DNA of 64,000 nt from Anaerolineales bacterium. GTDB lineage: Bacteria > Chloroflexota > Anaerolineae > Anaerolineales > UBA11579. Every line of letters begins with the position of its first letter. Position 1 is the stretch's first letter. Below, one piece after another: positions 1-7,911 of this stretch. The notes below the pieces were generated by a model, which saw only the letters and a program-made list of their open reading frames with translations, was not told the origin of the DNA and made no database searches. The stretch is taken from contig JAHBVE010000001.1 of the NCBI GenBank assembly GCA_019637675.1, forward strand, positions 806,001 through 870,000. The letters run 5' to 3'. The position numbers and the translations under genes are program-made.

Positions 1-1422
1 GTGGAGCGCACGCACACCACCGCCGAGGCGATCGCCGCCTACGAGGCGGCTGGCGAGCAGCCGGTGCCGGCGACCCTCGTTGGGCGTATTCGCTCTATGC
101 GCTTGATGGGCAAGCTGGCCTTCGCCCACATCGAGGATGGCTACGGCACGCTGCAGCTTTTCCTGCGCGCCGATGACTTCGGCGCCGAGGCGCTGCAGCA
201 TTTCAAAGACCACTATGACCTGGGCGATTTTGTAGAAGCACAGGGCGAGATGTTCCGGACCAAGGCGGGCGAGATATCGCTGAACGTCAAAGCGCTGCGC
301 ATGATCGCCAAGGCGATCACGCCGCTGCCGGCCGCTAAGGACGAAGTGGTGGACGGCGAAGTGGTGCGCCACGCCACCCTGGCCGACCCGGAGACCCGCT
401 ACCGCCAACGCTACGCCGACCTGGCAGTCAATCCGCAAGTGCGCGAGGTGTTCCGCACACGGGCGGCCATCCTGCGCGCGCTACGTGAGTTCCTGGACAA
501 GCACGACTTCCTGGAAGTGGAGACTCCGGTGCTGCAGCCGGTGTACGGCGGGGCGGCGGCGCGGCCGTTCGTCACGCACCACAACCAACTCAAGCAGGAC
601 TTGTATCTGCGTATCTCGTTCGAGCTGTATCTCAAGCGTCTGCTGGTGGGCGGGATCGAGCGCGTGTATGAGATCGGGCGTGACTTCCGTAACGAAGGCG
701 TAGACCGCACGCACAACCCTGAGTTCACCATGCTGGAGTTCTACATGGCGTACGCCGACTACCGGCGCGTGATGGAGTTCACCGAAGAGATGATGAACTT
801 TGTCGGCAAGCAGGTGTTGGGCGGCAGCAAGTTCAGCTACCAGGGACATGACATTGATCTGGCGAACGCCTGGCCGCGCATCTCGATCGCCGATGCAGTG
901 CACGAGTTTGCCGGGATCGACTTGAGCAAGTACCCCGACGCGGCCAGCCTGGCGACCGTCATGGCCGAGAAGAAGTACAAGGTGCGCGCCGGCGGCAGCC
1001 GCGGCAAACTGATCGAGGATCTGGTGGGCGACCATGTGGAGCCACGCCTGATCCAGCCCAGCTTTTTGTACGATTACCCGCGCGAGGTCTCGCCGCTGGC
1101 TAAGAGCCAGCCAGGCGACGCGAACACGGTGGAGCGTTTCGAAGGCTACATGGGCGGCTTCGAGATCTGCAACGCCTTCAGCGAGCTCAACGATCCGCTG
1201 GACCAGCAGGCGCGCTTCGAGGAGATGGGGCGCAGCCTGAAGGCGGACGACGAAGACCTGCACCCCATGGACGAGGACTATTTGCGGGCCATGCGCTATG
1301 GCATGCCGCCCAACGGCGGTTTTGGCATGGGCATTGACCGCATCACCATGCTGTTCACTGACCAGCCCAATATCCGCGAAGTCATCCTGTTCCCGCATTT
1401 ACGCCGCCGCGAAGGGGAGTAG
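1..1422 (+). CDS. lysS: Lysyl-tRNA synthetase, class II (5' partial)
   Basis: Charges tRNA-Lys with lysine in the cytoplasm. The visible 473 residues hold an N-terminal OB-fold anticodon-binding domain (about residues 20-110) and the class II catalytic core. Motif 2 is seen as [18 protein letters not shown] and motif 3 as [13 protein letters not shown] followed by FPHLRRR near the C-terminus. The reading frame is open from base 1. LysS proteins normally have roughly 20-30 further residues before an ERTHT-like segment, so the GTG at base 1 is probably an internal valine and the true start lies upstream of the window. The stop overlaps the next gene by one base (TAGTG), suggesting co-translation. 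Confidence 0.95.
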   Translation: MERTHTTAEAIAAYEAAGEQPVPATLVGRIRSMRLMGKLAFAHIEDGYGTLQLFLRADDFGAEALQHFKDHYDLGDFVEAQGEMFRTKAGEISLNVKALRMIAKAITPLPAAKDEVVDGEVVRHATLADPETRYRQRYADLAVNPQVREVFRTRAAILRALREFLDKHDFLEVETPVLQPVYGGAAARPFVTHHNQLKQDLYLRISFELYLKRLLVGGIERVYEIGRDFRNEGVDRTHNPEFTMLEFYMAYADYRRVMEFTEEMMNFVGKQVLGGSKFSYQGHDIDLANAWPRISIADAVHEFAGIDLSKYPDAASLATVMAEKKYKVRAGGSRGKLIEDLVGDHVEPRLIQPSFLYDYPREVSPLAKSQPGDANTVERFEGYMGGFEICNAFSELNDPLDQQARFEEMGRSLKADDEDLHPMDEDYLRAMRYGMPPNGGFGMGIDRITMLFTDQPNIREVILFPHLRRREGE

Positions 1423-1634
1423 TGGCCGCGGTATCTAAGCCCGCCAAGGGGTTCCTGGCGCTGCTGTCCAACCCTGCTCGCAGTGCGCTGGAGCACGCCG
1501 GCATCACTACGCTGGCTAAGCTGGCCAAGTACAGCGAGAAAGAAATCCTGGCGCTGCATGGTGTGGGGCCAGCCTCGCTGCCGACGCTGCGCAAGGCGTT
1601 GAAGGACGCCGGGTTGGGGTTTAGGAAGGGATAG
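1422..1634 (+). CDS. Small helix-hairpin-helix DNA-binding protein
   Basis: A 70-residue protein starting with GTG that overlaps the last base of lysS. Residues about 18-66 resemble the helix-hairpin-helix fold of the RNA polymerase alpha C-terminal domain: an ARSAL/ITTLAKL segment followed by the HhH core LHGVGPASLPTLRKAL. Such free-standing domains are usually annotated as DNA-binding proteins. There is no transmembrane or catalytic signature. Its role is unknown; the overlap implies co-expression with lysS but not a shared function. Confidence 0.75.
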   Translation: MAAVSKPAKGFLALLSNPARSALEHAGITTLAKLAKYSEKEILALHGVGPASLPTLRKALKDAGLGFRKG

Positions 1635-1635
1635 G

Positions 1636-1665
1636 CACCCCTCACCCCGCGCAGCTTTCGCTGCA
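1636..1665. repeat. Dispersed repeat, CCTCACCCCGCGCAGC family
   Basis: The segment starting CCCCTCACCCCGCGCAGCTTT directly after the HhH gene matches the left arm of a near-perfect palindrome at 27751-27786. Here the right arm has diverged. Confidence 0.6.
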
Positions 1666-1749
1666 CGCCGCCGATACGACTATTCCCAGCCCATTTGTCG
1701 TGCATCCTGAGCCAGCAGAGCCGCGTAGCGGCTCTGCGTATAAATCCAG

Positions 1750-1798
1750 ATTGCTTCGGTCGGCCGCATTGACATGCGGCCATCCCTCGCAATGACAG
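1750..1798. repeat. Palindromic repeat family R2, partial copy
   Basis: A right-half copy of the dispersed element: GATTGCTTCGGTCGGCCGC, an inner hairpin (GGCCGCATTGACATGCGGCC) and the family end CCTCGCAATGAC. Related copies occur at 7184, 20144, 21237, 27803, 35477 and 57690. Confidence 0.75.
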
Positions 1799-1826
1799 GC
1801 TCGTAGTGCGCTCCCAGCGATACGCA

Positions 1827-1950
1827 GTCATTCCGACTGAGTGAAACGAAGGAGGAATCCTTTAGGACAAAATGAAGTCTCCAATGACCTAAAGGATTCC
1901 TCCTCGCGCTAGCGCCGCTTTGCGGCGCTAGCCAGCTCGTTCGGAATGAC
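1827..1950. repeat. Palindromic repeat family R2, full-length divergent copy
   Basis: A 124-base element with terminal inverted repeats GTCATTCCGA / TCGGAATGAC. Inside are an IR around AAGGATTCCTCC (GGAGGAATCCTTTAGG / CCTAAAGGATTCCTCC) and a hairpin GCGCTAGCGCCGC / GCGGCGCTAGC. The same length and layout as the copy inside the gcvT-like gene support one mobile or formerly mobile palindromic family. Confidence 0.7.
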
Positions 1951-1989
1951 AGACCAGCAGAGAAGCGTCTAGCAACCTCGCTTCTCTGC

Positions 1990-1995
1990 TATAAT
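1990..1995 (+). promoter_or_regulatory. Putative -10 box of the serS T-box transcript
   Basis: A perfect TATAAT lies about 190 bases before the T-box antiterminator, giving a leader of roughly 245 bases before serS. I see no convincing -35 box. Confidence 0.6.
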
Positions 1996-2001
1996 CACAC
2001 C

Positions 2002-2231
2002 AGCCTGCGGAACTACGCGAGCACACTCTCTCCCAGCAAGCTGCCGGATGATGCAAGGCAGCAGAGAGCCGCCGCCCTCCACTCCGCCCGCGGTGCAATG
2101 CCGCAAATGGCTTGCCGAAAGGCAACGGGTTCGCCCGATAGCGCGAGCACATGAGGTGTGCGCCACTACGGCGCACATGAATGCAGGTGGCACCACGGCG
2201 CCCCCGTCCTGCAAAAGGATGGGGCGTTTTT
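2002..2231 (+). promoter_or_regulatory. T-box riboswitch (tRNA-Ser sensing leader) upstream of serS
   Basis: The leader ends in a textbook T-box antiterminator. Helix A1 is GCAGG (2183-2187) paired with CCTGC (2208-2212). The seven-base T-box bulge is TGGCACC (2188-2194). Helix A2 is ACGG (2195-2198) paired with CCGT (2204-2207). The competing terminator is CGCCCCCGTCC (2199-2209) with GGATGGGGCG (2217-2226) followed by TTTTT. The variable base in TGGC is C, complementary to a G discriminator as expected for tRNA-Ser. Upstream, a long hairpin (CTCTCT...GCTGCC / GGCAGC...AGAGAG, about 2026-2068) is a candidate for Stem I. I could not fix the specifier codon; a TCC lies near 2031. Uncharged tRNA-Ser should stabilise the antiterminator and raise serS expression. 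Confidence 0.9.
2199..2231 (+). terminator. T-box regulated intrinsic terminator
   Basis: GC-rich hairpin (CGCCCCCGTCC / GGATGGGGCG, loop TGCAAAA) followed by a T run. It is mutually exclusive with the T-box antiterminator because both use 2199-2209. It sits 16 bases before the serS start. Confidence 0.9.
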
Positions 2232-2246
2232 CGTTAAGGAGCGAAG

Positions 2247-3521
2247 ATGTTGGACATTAATCTCATTCGTGAAGAGCCTGAGCTGGTCAAGGCCAGCCTG
2301 GTGAAACGCAACATGGACCCGGCGCTGGTGGACCTGGCCGCCGGGCTGGATGAGCGCCGGCGTGACCTGCTCCAAGAGGTCGAGGCGCTGAAAGCGGAGC
2401 GCAACGCGGTCTCCAAAGAGATCAGCGCCATGCAAGACAAGGCCGCGAAAGACGCCCGCATTGCAGAAATGCGTGTCGTTGGCGACAAAATCGCCGCGCT
2501 CGATGCGGAATTGGCTGCAGTGGATGCCGATTTTGAAGCAGCGATCTCCGTCATCCCCAACCTGGTCGAGGACAAAGTGCCGGCCGGCGGTGAGGAGAAC
2601 AACATCGTCGCCAAGGAGTGGGGCGATAAGCCCAAGTTCAGCTTCGAGGCCAAGCCGCACTGGGAGCTGGGCGAGCAGCTGGGCATCATTGATTTCGATG
2701 CCGGCGTACGGGTCACTGGCAGCCGCTTCTACGTGCTCAGCGGCGCCGGCGCCCGCCTGCAGCGGGCGCTGATCGCCTGGATGCTGGACCTGCACGCCCG
2801 CCAGGGCTACACCGAGAAATACACGCCCTTCATGGTCAAGGGTGAGACCCTCTACGGCGCCGGGCAGCTACCCAAGTTCAAAGAGAACTTGTACAAGGAT
2901 GCCGAGGAAGATCTGTACATGATCCCGACCGCCGAGGTGCCGCTGACTGGCCTGCACATGGGCCAGATACTGGCCGAGGAGCAGCTGCCGCTGCGCTACA
3001 CGGCCTATTCGCCGTGCTTCCGCCGCGAGAAGATGAGCGCCGGGCGGGATGTGCGCGGCATCAAGCGCGGTCACCAGTTCGATAAGGTAGAAATGTACAA
3101 GTTCACCACGCCCGAGCAGTCTGAGGCCGAGTTCGAGCAGATGGTGGCCGACGCCGAGGCGACCTGCCAGGCGCTCGGCCTGCCGTATCGCCTGCTGCTG
3201 AAAGCAGCCGGCGATACCAGCGAGTCGGCCCATATCAGCTACGACATCGAGATCTGGGCGGCCGGGTGCAACGAATGGCTCGAAGTTTCGTCTATATCTC
3301 GTGTAGGAGACTTTCAAGCCCGCCGGGCGGCGATCAAGTATCGTCCCCAGGGTGAAAAGGGCAGCCGCTTCTTGCATACCATCAACGGCTCCGGCCTGGG
3401 CCTGCCCCGCACACTGATCGGCGTGCTGGAGAATTACCAGCAGGCGGACGGCTCGGTGGTGGTGCCCGAGGTGCTGCGGCCCTGGATGGGCGGCATTGAG
3501 AAACTCACCGCGGGTGAGTAA
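2247..3521 (+). CDS. serS: Seryl-tRNA synthetase
   Basis: Charges tRNA-Ser (and tRNA-Sec where present) with serine. The 424 residues are full length. The N-terminal long helical hairpin (about residues 25-100) binds the tRNA-Ser variable arm. The class II core shows motif 2 as FRREKMSAGRDVRGIKRGHQ and motif 3 as GSGLGLPRTLIGVLENYQ. The start ATG follows the Shine-Dalgarno AAGGAG with suitable spacing and begins MLDINLIREEPE, typical of the family. It is preceded by a T-box leader, so expression should respond to uncharged tRNA-Ser. Confidence 0.97.
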   Translation: MLDINLIREEPELVKASLVKRNMDPALVDLAAGLDERRRDLLQEVEALKAERNAVSKEISAMQDKAAKDARIAEMRVVGDKIAALDAELAAVDADFEAAISVIPNLVEDKVPAGGEENNIVAKEWGDKPKFSFEAKPHWELGEQLGIIDFDAGVRVTGSRFYVLSGAGARLQRALIAWMLDLHARQGYTEKYTPFMVKGETLYGAGQLPKFKENLYKDAEEDLYMIPTAEVPLTGLHMGQILAEEQLPLRYTAYSPCFRREKMSAGRDVRGIKRGHQFDKVEMYKFTTPEQSEAEFEQMVADAEATCQALGLPYRLLLKAAGDTSESAHISYDIEIWAAGCNEWLEVSSISRVGDFQARRAAIKYRPQGEKGSRFLHTINGSGLGLPRTLIGVLENYQQADGSVVVPEVLRPWMGGIEKLTAGE

Positions 3522-3549
3522 CTCGGTAAGTGTCTCCTCAGGAGGTTAA

Positions 3550-4068
3550 GTGAGTGAATTCACTGAAGTGCTGATGCGCTTCTTCCAGATCGGCCTGCCG
3601 TTCCTGTTGATGTTGGTGGGCCTGTTTGGCTTGATCATCCCCGTCTTTCCGGGCGGTGTCATCATCTGGATCGGCGCGCTGCTGTATGGCATCGCGGCTG
3701 GGTTCAGCACCTGGGGCTGGGTGTTCTTCATCATCATCACGTTATTGATGATCGCCTGCTCGCTGGTGGACAACGTGCTGATGGGTAAAGAGGCCCTGCG
3801 CAGCGGGGCCTCGTGGTGGAGCCTGTTCTGCGCCGCCACAGCGGGCGTGCTGGGCACGCTGTTCGTGCCGCCGTTCGGCGGGCTGATCGGCGCGCCGCTG
3901 GGCCTGGCCGTCTCCGAATGGTGGCGGCACCGCGACTGGAGCCGGGCGTTCAAGACCACGCGCGGCCTGGTCGTAGGCTGGGGCTGGTCGTTCCTGGCGC
4001 GCTTTGGCATAGGCATCGTCATGATCTTTGTGTGGGGCCTGTGGGTATGGAGCAACGCCGGCCTCTAG
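3550..4068 (+). CDS. DUF456 family integral membrane protein
   Basis: A 172-residue hydrophobic protein with about four or five membrane segments and the family pattern of a Gly/Pro-rich loop (IPVFPGG), then a cytoplasmic SLVDNVLMGK-type segment and a C-terminal GFPPFGGLIGAPLG-like stretch. The start is GTG preceded by GGAGG five bases upstream. It lies 28 bases after serS. The family has no established function. The next gene starts inside its 3' end (22-base overlap). Confidence 0.85.
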   Translation: MSEFTEVLMRFFQIGLPFLLMLVGLFGLIIPVFPGGVIIWIGALLYGIAAGFSTWGWVFFIIITLLMIACSLVDNVLMGKEALRSGASWWSLFCAATAGVLGTLFVPPFGGLIGAPLGLAVSEWWRHRDWSRAFKTTRGLVVGWGWSFLARFGIGIVMIFVWGLWVWSNAGL

Positions 4069-5081
4069 CCTTCGCGCTGTGCGGCGCATTGCTGGCGCTG
4101 CTGGCTGCCTGCGCACCGGCGCCGGAGGGCGGCAACCCGGTGCAGACGGCCATCGCCGCCACGTTGACGGCGCGGCCGTTCAGCACGCCGCCGACTGCGA
4201 CCCAGGCGCCGCCCACGCCGACGCCTACATTCGAGCCGGGCGGGCGGCCCCGTGGCAAGATCGTCTACGTGTGCCAGTACAGCAAGCAGTCGGGGCGCAA
4301 CCAGATCTGCATCATGAACGCAGATGGCAGTGACCCGCGCACCCTGACCCAGGGCGGCCAGTACGATGACTTCTTTCCGTCGATCACGCCGGATGGGCAG
4401 TATGTGCTGTTCGCTTCCAACCGCACTGGGCGTTACCAGATCTACGAATACCAGCTGGCCAGCGATCAGCTGACCCAGCTCACCGAGTTCACCAACATCA
4501 GCGCCTTTGCGCCCACGGCTTCGCCGGACGGCCGCTGGATTGTGTTCTACGCCACGCGTGACGGGCAGACCTACCCAGCCAGCCACAGCATCTGGGTCAT
4601 GGGGCGGGATGGCACGGGCGCGCTGCAGCTCACCCAGCGTACGGGCGGAGGCTGGGACCCAGTGTGGTCGCCGGATAGCACCCGCATCCAGTTCGCCGGC
4701 GAGGTGAATGGCTTCCCGCAGCTGTTCGTAATGAATGCGGATGGCTCGCAACTCAGCCAGGTGACGAGGCTGAGCGGCTTGCGCGGGCGCAACGACTGGT
4801 CAGTGAACGGCCTGCTGGCGACCTACCTGGGCGGCTCGTGGGATCGGGATATCTACGTGTTCGACACGCAGGGCGAGAACGTGGTGCAGCTGACGGATGG
4901 CGGCAACAACCTGGCGCCCAGCTTCTCGCCGGATGGGCAGTGGCTCACGTTCATGTCGTATCGGGATAACCCGCGCCAGGACCTGGGCTGCGAGATCTAT
5001 GTGATGCGCGTGGATGGCACGGATGCCCGCCGCCTGACCAGCAACGATATCTGTGACTGGCAGCCGCGCTGGGGGCCGTAG
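4047..5081 (+). CDS. TolB-like beta-propeller lipoprotein (PD40/WD40-like repeats)
   Basis: I start this 344-residue protein at the ATG giving MEQRRPLAF, because it places a clean lipoprotein signal at the N-terminus: a hydrophobic stretch ending LLAAC. A Thr/Pro-rich linker (PTPTPTF) follows. The rest is five or six PD40 propeller blades marked by repeated SPDG(R/Q), MNADGS and LTQ motifs. It resembles the TolB C-terminal propeller but lacks the TolB N-terminal domain. It is probably an extracytoplasmic, lipid-anchored binding protein. The open frame extends upstream, but that extension runs inside the DUF456 gene and is Arg-rich shadow sequence. Confidence 0.85.
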   Translation: MEQRRPLAFALCGALLALLAACAPAPEGGNPVQTAIAATLTARPFSTPPTATQAPPTPTPTFEPGGRPRGKIVYVCQYSKQSGRNQICIMNADGSDPRTLTQGGQYDDFFPSITPDGQYVLFASNRTGRYQIYEYQLASDQLTQLTEFTNISAFAPTASPDGRWIVFYATRDGQTYPASHSIWVMGRDGTGALQLTQRTGGGWDPVWSPDSTRIQFAGEVNGFPQLFVMNADGSQLSQVTRLSGLRGRNDWSVNGLLATYLGGSWDRDIYVFDTQGENVVQLTDGGNNLAPSFSPDGQWLTFMSYRDNPRQDLGCEIYVMRVDGTDARRLTSNDICDWQPRWGP

Positions 5082-5096
5082 TTCGCTTACGCTGGC

Positions 5097-5612
5097 TTAT
5101 TCTGCTTCTTCGAAATGCATATGCAGCTCGCCGGCGGCGTTGTAGGTGTACAACGCCCACAGCGGCGCGCCACCGGGCGGCACGGCCAGCACCTTCGGCA
5201 ACAGGGTGGGGATGTCCTCCACCATTTGCAGATCGCCCAGCTCAGCCACTTTGACCCACTGCAGCGTACCCTCGCTGGATTGGCGCAGCGCGCCGTCCTG
5301 CGGGGCTGGCCCGCAGAACACGCTCATGTGGATGCCCACGGCCGGGTCGCCGGTGTCGATCGTAACGTTTGCGCATAGCCACAGACGCTGCGGGTGCAGG
5401 CCAGACTCTTCCTCGATCTCACGATAGGCCGCGGCCAGCACGCTCTCGCTGCGCTCGACATGCCCGCCCAGGCCGTTGTACAGGCCGGGAAACACGGGGC
5501 GGTCATCGGCGCGCTTCATGAGCAGCACTTCATCGCCACGGGTCAGGAACACGAGCACACGCGGGATGACCTGGTAGCGGGTCTTGTTGAACTTTTGAGG
5601 ATTATTGGTCAT
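5097..5612 (-). CDS. Nudix hydrolase
   Basis: A 171-residue protein with an intact Nudix box: GGHVERSESVLAAAYREIEEE continuing SGL, matching GX5EX7REUXEEXGU. It should hydrolyse a nucleoside diphosphate linked to another moiety in a Mg-dependent manner; the substrate cannot be told from sequence. I chose the ATG (MTNNPQKF) over a GTG three codons upstream, because the GTG falls inside a dispersed repeat. It converges with the TolB-like gene. Confidence 0.9.
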   Translation of the reverse strand: MTNNPQKFNKTRYQVIPRVLVFLTRGDEVLLMKRADDRPVFPGLYNGLGGHVERSESVLAAAYREIEEESGLHPQRLWLCANVTIDTGDPAVGIHMSVFCGPAPQDGALRQSSEGTLQWVKVAELGDLQMVEDIPTLLPKVLAVPPGGAPLWALYTYNAAGELHMHFEEAE

Positions 5613-5617
5613 AGAGT

Positions 5618-5723
5618 CCACAGATGAACACAGATAGCAACCGATGAAAACAGATGCTAGTTAATAATAATTTGCAATTCGCTATCCGTGTTTATCGACT
5701 TTAGCATCGGTGTTCATCTGTGG
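5618..5723. repeat. Palindromic repeat family R1, full copy
   Basis: Inverted repeats CCACAGATGAACACAGAT (5618-5635) and ATCGGTGTTCATCTGTGG (5706-5723) flank an AT-rich core containing GTGTTTATCG. The same structure occurs at 25348-25429, with single arms at 9012 and a variant at 39476. Confidence 0.8.
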
Positions 5724-5730
5724 AAGATAC

Positions 5731-7149
5731 CTAGTCAGAAAGATCCTTCACTTCTTCCTGCTCGGCTTCTTTACCGAAGTAGAAGCTGCGCTGCGGGGCT
5801 ATCTTGGCTGCGTTGGTGGTCTGGTCAACGTAGCGGCGCGTGCCGGCCAGCGCCAACAGCTCGAACAGCGTGGCGAACTGCTGCTCCCAGGCGGCGGTGA
5901 TCTTGTCGCGGTCTTCGGCGCTCAGATCCCACATCGCTTCTTTGAACGGCCCGATGGCGCGCTTGCGGTTCTCGTACAGGAACTGCTCGTTGGTGTGGTT
6001 GGCCTTGCGGTCCACGCTGTAATGCTTGTTGACGTAGGCGTAGATGGCGCTCAGGTATGGTTTGGGCAAGCGTTCGAAGACCATGTTCTGGAAGTTGGTG
6101 GCCAGGTGCACTTCGCAGGCCTCGGCTTCCACGAACTTGCCGAAGGCGTCCTGCGGCAGGGTGCTGGCGCCGTGCTGCACCGCGCCGGCGTAGCCGTAGC
6201 TGCGCGCCACGCGGCTGAGCTGCAGCAGGGTGTCAAAGTCCACCTTGACCTGGGCCACGCTGCCATCCGGCAGCACCACGCCGCCGTGCGAGGTGCCGGT
6301 CTGGATGCTGATCTTGCTCAGCCCTTCCAGGCCATCGCCCTTGGCGGCCAGGGCTTCCTGGTAGCCGTCCACATAGGCGCGCAGCTCCTCCTCGGTGGAG
6401 TTCTGGCTGCCCACCTCGCCGATCTCGCCGCCGATGGATACGCTAACCCCAGCCGGCTCGTGCTTGCGGATGAACTGGGTGAAATGGGCCGAGAGCTCGG
6501 CGTTCATGGCCTGCTGGGCACGCTCGCCATCCAGGTGAATGTCGACAAGGGTCGAGGTGTCAACGTCAATGTTGAAGAAGCCGGCCTGCAGCGCCTCAGC
6601 GGTCAGTTCCTCCACCGCGGCGATCTCTTTGTCAGCATCCTGCTTGTAGCGGGAAGCGGAAATCTGGAAATGGTCGCCCTGGATGAAGACCGGCCCGCGG
6701 TAGCCCTCGGCCACGGCGGCGCCTAGAATGTTGGCGGCGTATTCGGCCGGGCGCTGGGCGGTGTAGCCGATCTCGGAGCGGGCGATCTCGAAAATGAAGG
6801 CGCCAGCCTCCATGCGCTTGGCCACACGGAAGACGGCGCGGGCGGCCTCGTAGGCCAGCACGCGCAGGTTCATGGCCGGCACGGTGAACGTGGGCGGCAC
6901 CTCGCCGCGGCCACGCGCCATGTACAGTTCATGGATGCTGGCAGGGATGGCGCCCAGCTCCAGGGCGATCAGACGCACCAGGTAGCGCGCCCAGGCCTGC
7001 TCGGTCTCGTTGCCGAGGCCGGCCAGACGCACCAGCTGGCCGATGTTGCTGCGCACAGCGCTTTCGTCTGCAATGTGAACGGCGCCGTTGCTGTAATGAG
7101 CGGCGGAACCGAGGGCGGATTGGATGGAGGAGGGGGCTTCAGCAGTCAT
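5731..7149 (-). CDS. Class II aldolase (fructose/tagatose-bisphosphate aldolase-like)
   Basis: A 472-residue protein with class II aldolase features: a zinc-ligand region FIQGDHF, the DVDTST segment, GGEIGEVG, QTGTSHGG and QHGASTLP near the sugar-phosphate site. It would cleave or form a hexose bisphosphate through a metal-stabilised enolate. It is longer than the usual 280-350 residues, with extra sequence at both ends, as in the long aldolase-like subgroup. The substrate is not certain. A TATAGT-like -10 box lies about 14 bases before the ATG. Confidence 0.8.
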   Translation of the reverse strand: MTAEAPSSIQSALGSAAHYSNGAVHIADESAVRSNIGQLVRLAGLGNETEQAWARYLVRLIALELGAIPASIHELYMARGRGEVPPTFTVPAMNLRVLAYEAARAVFRVAKRMEAGAFIFEIARSEIGYTAQRPAEYAANILGAAVAEGYRGPVFIQGDHFQISASRYKQDADKEIAAVEELTAEALQAGFFNIDVDTSTLVDIHLDGERAQQAMNAELSAHFTQFIRKHEPAGVSVSIGGEIGEVGSQNSTEEELRAYVDGYQEALAAKGDGLEGLSKISIQTGTSHGGVVLPDGSVAQVKVDFDTLLQLSRVARSYGYAGAVQHGASTLPQDAFGKFVEAEACEVHLATNFQNMVFERLPKPYLSAIYAYVNKHYSVDRKANHTNEQFLYENRKRAIGPFKEAMWDLSAEDRDKITAAWEQQFATLFELLALAGTRRYVDQTTNAAKIAPQRSFYFGKEAEQEEVKDLSD

Positions 7150-7183
7150 GATGGGCTGATTTTACTATAGGCCCAGTCCCTAC

Positions 7184-7279
7184 GTCATTGCGAGCCACAG
7201 ACCGCTTGCGGCTTGTGCTGAGCTTAGTGCCAGACTGTTTCGGTCAGCCGCATTAAGATGCGGCTTCTCTCGCAATGAC
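7184..7279. repeat. Palindromic repeat family R2, copy
   Basis: A 96-base element from GTCATTGCGAGCC to CTCTCGCAATGAC, containing inner hairpins CCGCTTGCGG and GCCGCATTAAGATGCGGC. It lies between two divergent genes. Confidence 0.8.
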
Positions 7280-7317
7280 AATGGGAAATGTTTACAAATT
7301 GCATATATCATCTGTCG

Positions 7318-7323
7318 TATAAT
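7318..7323 (+). promoter_or_regulatory. Putative -10 box for the DUF/SPFH operon
   Basis: TATAAT sits about 40 bases before the ATG at 7363, leaving a conventional leader with the Shine-Dalgarno GAGGTGAAAC. Confidence 0.6.
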
Positions 7324-7362
7324 CATTTCGATGTACGTTAACCGTGCAGAGTGAGGTGAAAC

Positions 7363-7887
7363 ATGAGCGATTTGTTTGACCAAGTAACTGCAGATCAAGA
7401 CCCTTTTCGCAGGCTGGCCAGCAAGCTACCCGGCTTTTCTGGCTATATTGAGCGAGAGAACCGCCGCGCGGCTGACAAGATCCTGCGTGAAGCTCTGGCT
7501 GACCGCTTTGAGGCCATCCGCAAGCAGCTGAGCAATGTCCAGAAGGACCTGGCATCGGCTCAGGAGCTGAGCTACATTGACGACCTGGAAGGGGCTGCTA
7601 CCAAGATGCAGACCTTCATTGACAAAGTGCGCACCGCCGCCTACGGCAACAGCAGCTTCTTTGAGGCGATCAAGATCAACGAAGATGAACTGGCCAGTTT
7701 GTACGAATATGACCTGGCGCTGTTGACCCACGCTGACGATATTGAGCGCGGCGTGCAGAATGTGGCTGCCTCGGTGGGTACGGACGGCATGGAAGCCGCT
7801 GTGCGCCACGTGGTCACGCAGAGCCGTGACCTGGTGGCCGCGTTCGACCAGCGCAGTGAAGTGATCACTGCTCAGCCGGCGGAGTGA
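7363..7887 (+). CDS. Conserved hypothetical protein in SPFH operon
   Basis: A 174-residue, largely alpha-helical, acidic protein with no signal peptide or transmembrane segment. I do not recognise a named family. The N-terminus has an amphipathic region (FRRLASKLPGFSGYIERENRRAADKILRE) and the rest reads as a helical bundle (ADRFEAIRKQLSNVQKDL). It ends 24 bases before the SPFH gene and is preceded by its own TATAAT box. The shared operon suggests that the two proteins act together, possibly at a membrane. Confidence 0.75.
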   Translation: MSDLFDQVTADQDPFRRLASKLPGFSGYIERENRRAADKILREALADRFEAIRKQLSNVQKDLASAQELSYIDDLEGAATKMQTFIDKVRTAAYGNSSFFEAIKINEDELASLYEYDLALLTHADDIERGVQNVAASVGTDGMEAAVRHVVTQSRDLVAAFDQRSEVITAQPAE

Positions 7888-7911
7888 CCGGCCTCAAGAG
7901 GAGACTAGACC

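Noticed and set aside
1-3. GTG at the first base as the lysS start
   Set aside because: LysS proteins have further N-terminal residues before the ERTHT-like segment; the gene is cut by the window edge.
2048-2260. A small plus-strand reading frame before serS
   Set aside because: It overlaps the T-box leader and terminator; the base pattern is explained by RNA structure.
5618-5723. R1 inverted pair as a phage attachment site or transposon ends
   Set aside because: No integrase or transposase lies between or beside the arms, and several copies exist.
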